Source of the DNA: Bradyrhizobium ontarionense
GTDB lineage: Bacteria; Pseudomonadota; Alphaproteobacteria; Rhizobiales; Xanthobacteraceae
DNA: 64,000 nt
Assembly: GCF_021088345.1 (NCBI RefSeq)
Contig: NZ_CP088156.1
Location: 868,001-932,000, forward strand
Direction of reading: 5' to 3'
Part shown: one piece after another, positions 59,898 to 64,000 of the stretch
How positions within the stretch are numbered: position 1 is the first letter of the stretch
Layout: each line of letters starts with the position of its first letter
Made by a program: the position numbers and the translations under genes
The notes under the pieces: generated by a model
Database searches by the model: none
The model's input: only the letters and a program-made list of their open reading frames with translations
Told to the model about the DNA's origin: nothing

Positions 59898-60293
59898 TCA
59901 GGCGTGCACGGGCGGCGCGCGGGCGCGGTGCGCAAAATGGATATCGGCGACATCGATGCGCGGCGCGGCGATCGGTTCGAACTTGATCCCGAGCACGCGC
60001 CGGAGCGTGATCGCGGGCGCATCGGGCGGCGCCAGCAACGCGAAGCCGGGCGTCACGCACAGCGGACAATGAGCAGCAGATGCTGCTGCCGGTGTGCCTG
60101 GCAACGCGTCCTGGCGGTCCTGGGAGCCCACGCCCGCCTCTGCGTGACAGATCTCGCCGAAGCCGAACGCAAGACCCGGCGGCAGCAACGCATTCAGGCT
60201 CACCGCCAGCGTGAGCTGCAGCGCGATGACATAGGCCATCGCACAGGCGATCGTGCCCGTCAGATGCTGGCGATATGAGCGATTGCGACGCAC
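59898..60293 (-). CDS. DUF2946-type membrane protein
   Basis: 131 residues from a GTG at 60293 that follows GGGGG. It has one membrane helix (ACAMAYVIALQLTLAVSLNALL), then HCPLC, the DUF2946 motif, and a C-terminal domain rich in His and Arg. DUF2946 proteins often sit with copper-linked TonB receptors; the receptor is downstream here. The long frame upstream of the GTG is rejected because it overlaps the peptidase gene. Confidence 0.65.
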   Translation of the reverse strand: MRRNRSYRQHLTGTIACAMAYVIALQLTLAVSLNALLPPGLAFGFGEICHAEAGVGSQDRQDALPGTPAAASAAHCPLCVTPGFALLAPPDAPAITLRRVLGIKFEPIAAPRIDVADIHFAHRARAPPVHA

Positions 60294-60418
60294 GACCCGT
60301 GAACCCCCGCCGGCATGATTAACATGCCTTCGCGCGGCGGCAAGTTGCGATCGCTCAAGCCAGGGTGTCGTTCCTCGCGGAGCGCGATCGATCGTGTGGC
60401 GTGCGCGACCGCAGCCAG

Positions 60419-61783
60419 CTAGCCCGCGCTCAGCCGCACGCCGGCGCGCAGGAATTTCTGCGGGTCGACGGCTTCGCCATCGATGCGGGTCTCGTAGTGC
60501 AGATGCGGACCGGTCGAGCGGCCGGTCGAGCCGACTTCGCCGACGATGTCGCCGATCTTCACCTGCTGGCCGATCTTGACGTTGATCTCGGAGAGATGGC
60601 CGTAGCGCGTGGAGAGGCCGTTGCCGTGGTCGACCTCGACCATACGGCCATAGCCGCCGGCCCAACCTGCGTTCACCACCTTGCCATTGGCGGTGACGCG
60701 GACGGGGTCGCCGGTCGCGGCGCGGAAGTCGAGCCCGGTATGCATCGCGGGGCGGCCGAGGAACGGATCCGAGCGCACGCCGAAGCCGGAGGTGAACTCG
60801 ACCTCGCCGATGACGGGTTTGCGATAAGGCACGAGCGACAGCGTGCGGTTCAGCTTCTCGACCTGCGCGCGGGTGATGCTGATGCGGTAGAGCTGGCGTT
60901 CGAACGGCCCGGACTCGGCGCCGAGCTTCACCGGAACGAACGGTCCGCCCATCCCGCCCTTGGGCGCCGCGGCTTCGAGCTGGCCCATGTCGAGACCGAG
61001 ATCGGTGATCACGCCACGCATGCGGCGCAGCTTCGATTCCATGGTTTCTTCGGCTGACGACAGCATCGCGATCTGCCGCGCCTCGACCTGGTCGAGCGAG
61101 CGGGTCAGCCGCGTCAGCACGTTGTCGACGCCGGCGAGCTTGGCGAACTGGTTGGGTTGCGCGTTGGCCATGACGGGGCTGCGCGATTCGAGCCGGGCCT
61201 CGCGGTCGGGCGGTGCGGTGAAGATCACGGTGTCGCTGATCGGCGACGGTTTTGGCGTGGCCGGCGTCGCCGGCGCTTCGGTCGCGGCCGGTGCGCGTGC
61301 CGGCAGGCGAATCGAGCCGGTGACGTCGGGCATGCTGCCGAGCGCGGTGGCGCGGCCTTCGAGCGCTGTCTGGCGCTTCAGGATCTGGTCGAGCTTCTGA
61401 TCGAACTGCTCCTGGTCGAGCAGCTGCCGGCTGGCGGCGCGGTCGACCTTGGCGCGCAGCTCGGCGATGCGGTCCTCATAGGCGTATTGCATCTCGGCCT
61501 GGCGCGCGATCAGCCGGGTCAGGACGTCGTCGCGGAACGCGAAATAGGTGGCGGTCGCCGCCGACCACAGGCCAAGCAAGGAGACCGTGCCGACCACGAT
61601 CCAGAACACGATCGGGCCGATGCGAACCTGCTTGCCGGCATGCACCAGCGTGTAGTCGCTCTGCGAGGCCGCGGCAGTGGGCGCCGGATGGCTGACCGGA
61701 GCGCGCCTCTGATGCAAGGCGTGCCCGCGGTCATGAGCATGGTGCTGGGGATATTCGGCGTACTGGCCGGAACGATGCGACAT
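60419..61783 (-). CDS. M23 (LytM) peptidoglycan endopeptidase, membrane anchored
   Basis: 454 residues from MSHRSGQYA. A cytoplasmic lead is followed by one membrane helix (FWIVVGTVSLLGLWSAATAT), a long periplasmic coiled coil and a C-terminal LytM domain. The zinc ligands lie in HTGLD and HLHYE, with GYGRMVEVDHGNG between. It cuts peptide cross-links during growth or division. Typical of rhizobial wall enzymes. Confidence 0.9.
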   Translation of the reverse strand: MSHRSGQYAEYPQHHAHDRGHALHQRRAPVSHPAPTAAASQSDYTLVHAGKQVRIGPIVFWIVVGTVSLLGLWSAATATYFAFRDDVLTRLIARQAEMQYAYEDRIAELRAKVDRAASRQLLDQEQFDQKLDQILKRQTALEGRATALGSMPDVTGSIRLPARAPAATEAPATPATPKPSPISDTVIFTAPPDREARLESRSPVMANAQPNQFAKLAGVDNVLTRLTRSLDQVEARQIAMLSSAEETMESKLRRMRGVITDLGLDMGQLEAAAPKGGMGGPFVPVKLGAESGPFERQLYRISITRAQVEKLNRTLSLVPYRKPVIGEVEFTSGFGVRSDPFLGRPAMHTGLDFRAATGDPVRVTANGKVVNAGWAGGYGRMVEVDHGNGLSTRYGHLSEINVKIGQQVKIGDIVGEVGSTGRSTGPHLHYETRIDGEAVDPQKFLRAGVRLSAG

Positions 61784-61887
61784 CGGCACTCCCGCGCCGA
61801 TCGGAACATGCATTCCTCACGGCGTCATTTACGGGAGGGATTTGACCCGGGCATGGTTAATTTTTCCCCAACGTCATGCCGTGTGTT

Positions 61888-62634
61888 CTAGAGATCCCGG
61901 GCCGCCGCCAGCACCGCGTCGGCATGGCCGTCGACCTTGACGTTGCGCCAGATCTTGGCGACCCGGCCATCAGCGCCGATCAGCACGGTGCTCCTGATGA
62001 TGCCGAGGAATTTGCGGCCGTAGAGCGATTTCTCGCCCCAGGCGCCGTAGGCCTCCAGCATCTCGTGCGTCTCGTCGGAGATCAGCGGCACCGCGAGGCC
62101 GTGCTTGTCGCGGAAACTGTCCTGCGCCTTGACCGTATCCGCGGAGACGCCGAGCACCGCGGTGCCGGCGGCGGCGAAATCCTTCGACAGGCGGGTGAAG
62201 TCGATCGCCTCCTTGGTGCAGCCGGGCGTGTTGGCCTTGGGATAGAAGAACAGCACGAGCTTCCGGCCGGCATGGTCGGCCAGCGAAACGGTTCCGCCGC
62301 CGTCGCGCGGCAGCCGGAAGGCGGGGGCCTTGGCGCCCTCGGCGAGTCCGGTTCCACCGGTGGCGGGCGTGGCCGATTTGGCCGGTGCGACGGCTTTGGG
62401 CTTGCCGGTCACGGACTTTGCAGCCGCGGCTCCAGTCTTCGCGCTGGTCTTGGGCCTGATCTTGGGGCTGATCTTGGCATTCGTCTTGGCGGTGGTTTTC
62501 TTGGCGGCCATCGTCGCCTGTTTGGCCGATGTCTTGGTCGCGGTCGTCTTCTTGGCCGCGATAGCCGGCCGGTTCCCGACGGACACACCGTACGACGACG
62601 GGTTGGAGGATTTCTTTCGTGATTCCTTTGACAT
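61888..62634 (-). CDS. Bcp-type peroxiredoxin with Lys/Ala-rich N-terminal extension
   Basis: 248 residues from MSKESRKKS, with AGGAAGG upstream. The first ~90 residues are a low-complexity Lys/Thr/Ala tail (AAKKTTATKTSAKQATMAAK), like histone H1 tails. The rest is a BCP/PrxQ peroxiredoxin with peroxidatic Cys in YPKANTPGCTKEA. The usual resolving Cys five residues later is replaced (CTKEAI), so it may be 1-Cys or use an outside thiol. It detoxifies peroxides. Confidence 0.88.
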   Translation of the reverse strand: MSKESRKKSSNPSSYGVSVGNRPAIAAKKTTATKTSAKQATMAAKKTTAKTNAKISPKIRPKTSAKTGAAAAKSVTGKPKAVAPAKSATPATGGTGLAEGAKAPAFRLPRDGGGTVSLADHAGRKLVLFFYPKANTPGCTKEAIDFTRLSKDFAAAGTAVLGVSADTVKAQDSFRDKHGLAVPLISDETHEMLEAYGAWGEKSLYGRKFLGIIRSTVLIGADGRVAKIWRNVKVDGHADAVLAAARDL

Positions 62635-63156
62635 ACGCCTTCCTTTCGTCGCTTTCGGCGGCTCAATCATGACACTGTCTCGGTTCTTGTCCGGTGTCCC
62701 GGGATCGATCTGGCATCTGTGCTGCGATGCGCGCGGGGGCGACACCTCTTGCGACGTTCCGTAAATCGTGGGTACCAGCACTCGTGAGTACCATTGCAAT
62801 GACGATTCTCGTACCTTCTCCGGATCAGACGTCCTCCGGATCAGACGTCCCGGCCAGACATTCGATCGGTTCTGGGGAGACGCCGGTGCGCTGGCACGAG
62901 CAGGTGGGCAAACCTGGCGGCGGCAGGGTATAGTGGCAAGGATTGTACGCGTCGTCCGCCCCGCGCCGCAGAGGTGTCGGCGGGCGTGTCGACAGCGACC
63001 GTCGAAGCGGGGTGCGATCGACGGGGAGCGGCAGCGGGCCATGCCGGCCAGTAAGCGCCCGCGGCCGTGAACGGGCGGGGCCACACCGGAGACCGATCTG
63101 GCCGAAGCCAGGTTGGCACCAACGTATCGGACACCAGGGGCCAGCACCGAGAGGCA
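62635..63156. other. Divergent intergenic region
   Basis: No convincing gene on either strand. It should contain the promoters of the peroxiredoxin and of the AsmA-like gene. A perfect 16-bp tandem duplication lies at 62818-62849. Confidence 0.5.
62818..62849. repeat. 16-bp tandem duplication
   Basis: CTCCGGATCAGACGTC occurs twice head-to-tail (62818-62833 and 62834-62849) in the intergenic region. Confidence 0.85.
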
Positions 63157-64000
63157 ATGGCAAGACAGACATCACCCCACCGGCCCCATCTGCAAGCGGA
63201 CACCCAGGGCCAACAATGGGATGACGCCGACTTGGATTTGGCTGACCAGCATGAGGACGCTGCCGAGCACGACGAGGTCGCCGAACAGCGCGCCCGCCGT
63301 CTGCTGGAGCGCTCCGATTCCGGCTTGCGCGGAACGGCGGACGGCCTGCGTCCCCGCATGTCGGGCCGGCGCTGGGTGAAACGGGTCGCGATGGCGCTGA
63401 CGTTGCTGGCGCTGATCCTGTCCGTCGGTTTCGCCGGCCTGTGGCTGCGGCTCGGCGCCGGGCCGATCAGTCTCGATCTGGCGACGCCGTGGCTTGCGGC
63501 CGCGATCGAGGACAATATCGGTCACGGCAACACGGTCGAGGTCGGCGGCACCCAGATCGAGCGTGCGGGCCGAATCCACATTGCGGTGCGGGTCCGCGAT
63601 GTCGTCGTCCGCGATCAGGATCATGCGGTCGTCGCGAGCGCGCCGAAGGCCGAGGTGAGGCTGTCCGGCGTTGCACTGATGATGGGCCAGCTGCGGGCGG
63701 AGAGCCTCAAGCTGGTCGATGCCGAGCTCGCGATCCGGATCACGCCGGACGGCACCGTCACCGTCTCGACCGGTTCGAGCAACAAGCCGCTGGCCACCGG
63801 TGTGGCGTCCAAGCGCGACGCCGGCCTGCCGCCGACCTTTCCGCGTCCAGGTGCGGCCGCCGCACCGGCGCCCGCAGGGGCGCAAGGCAGCTCGCCGCAA
63901 GCCGCACCGGCCGCGACGGCCCCCGCCGGGACGGCCGTGCCGGTCAGCGCCCCGAACGGCCTGCTGGCCGGGCTCGATTGGCTCGACAGCCTCAGCCTGA
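63157..64000 (+). CDS. AsmA/DUF3971-like envelope protein, N-terminal part
   Basis: The frame runs from ATG 63157 (GTG 63067 possible, stop at 63052) past the window edge. A charged cytoplasmic stretch (about 65 residues) precedes one membrane helix (VAMALTLLALILSVGFAGLWL). An AsmA-like start follows: WLAAAIEDNIGHGNTVEVGGTQIE and RIHIAVRVRDVVVRD. Such proteins bridge or guide lipids or outer-membrane proteins in the periplasm. Then a Pro/Ala-rich stretch begins. Confidence 0.7.
   Translation, partial: MARQTSPHRPHLQADTQGQQWDDADLDLADQHEDAAEHDEVAEQRARRLLERSDSGLRGTADGLRPRMSGRRWVKRVAMALTLLALILSVGFAGLWLRLGAGPISLDLATPWLAAAIEDNIGHGNTVEVGGTQIERAGRIHIAVRVRDVVVRDQDHAVVASAPKAEVRLSGVALMMGQLRAESLKLVDAELAIRITPDGTVTVSTGSSNKPLATGVASKRDAGLPPTFPRPGAAAAPAPAGAQGSSPQAAPAATAPAGTAVPVSAPNGLLAGLDWLDSLSL

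Noticed and set aside
60294..60665. Longer upstream form of the DUF2946 gene
   Set aside because: It would overlap the LytM gene by about 240 bases in another frame; the GTG at 60293 gives the normal family length.
62841..63515. Minus-strand frame across the AsmA-like start
   Set aside because: Ser/Arg-rich shadow frame; the plus strand has the membrane helix and AsmA-like pattern.

Overview
The window (about 64% G+C) looks like the chromosome of a Bradyrhizobium-type alphaproteobacterium. The genus is inferred from gene style and from the sequence flanking the insertion, which resembles an interspersed repeat I recall from Bradyrhizobium and Rhodopseudomonas genomes. No rRNA gene is present to settle it, and no tRNA gene or CRISPR array was seen.

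Two thirds of the window is one complete Mu-like (transposable) prophage of 43,160 bp, positions 2691-45850. Both ends can be placed to the base. They are imperfect inverted repeats starting TG and ending CA, carry paired 21-bp transposase-type sites, and are flanked by the 5-bp target duplication CTTGG. Coding content is that of a siphovirus-type transposable phage (B3/D3112 style head and tail). It has a MuA transposase, MuB ATPase, Gam, GemA, a Mor-type activator, a lysis cassette with embedded spanins, gp27/gp28 terminase, gp29 portal, gp30, protease I, major head T, gp36, G, gp37, tail tube, a G/GT frameshift pair, tape measure and tail tip.

The layout is unusual. The head-to-tail half (4.9-22.8 kb) is transcribed leftward and ends at the left terminus. 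The repressor sits in the middle (25.2-25.8 kb), and the early, lysis and packaging half runs rightward from there to the right terminus. In Mu the repressor lies next to one end; here one in-place inversion of the early half would restore Mu order. A near-identical dyad, CTGACA-YC-TGTCAG followed by GGGT, occurs only at the lysis/packaging promoter (36.23 kb) and at the head-gene junction (22.87 kb). It is the best candidate for the late-activator site joining the two halves. Accessory cargo includes an OafA/SGNH acyltransferase at the left end, a secreted protein coupled to the repressor, an opposite-strand two-helix membrane protein between the terminase subunits, a GcrA-like regulator, a D12 adenine methylase at the right end, a papain-like protein in the head module and a GNAT enzyme in the tail module.

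Host genes flank the prophage. On the left is a PAS-containing chemotaxis receptor. On the right are a Ser/Thr kinase with a C-terminal TIR domain and an envelope LysM protein. Next comes a visibly AT-richer island holding one 1062-residue protein that joins an N-terminal methyltransferase, a STAND-type NTPase and C-terminal TPRs; it resembles a bacterial NLR-like immune protein and is the most intriguing single gene. After that come a MocR regulator divergent from an aminotransferase and a cystathionine-lyase-like enzyme, a TonB receptor with a DUF2946 protein (possible copper uptake), a LytM endopeptidase, a Bcp peroxiredoxin with a histone-like basic N-terminus, and the start of an AsmA-like membrane protein.
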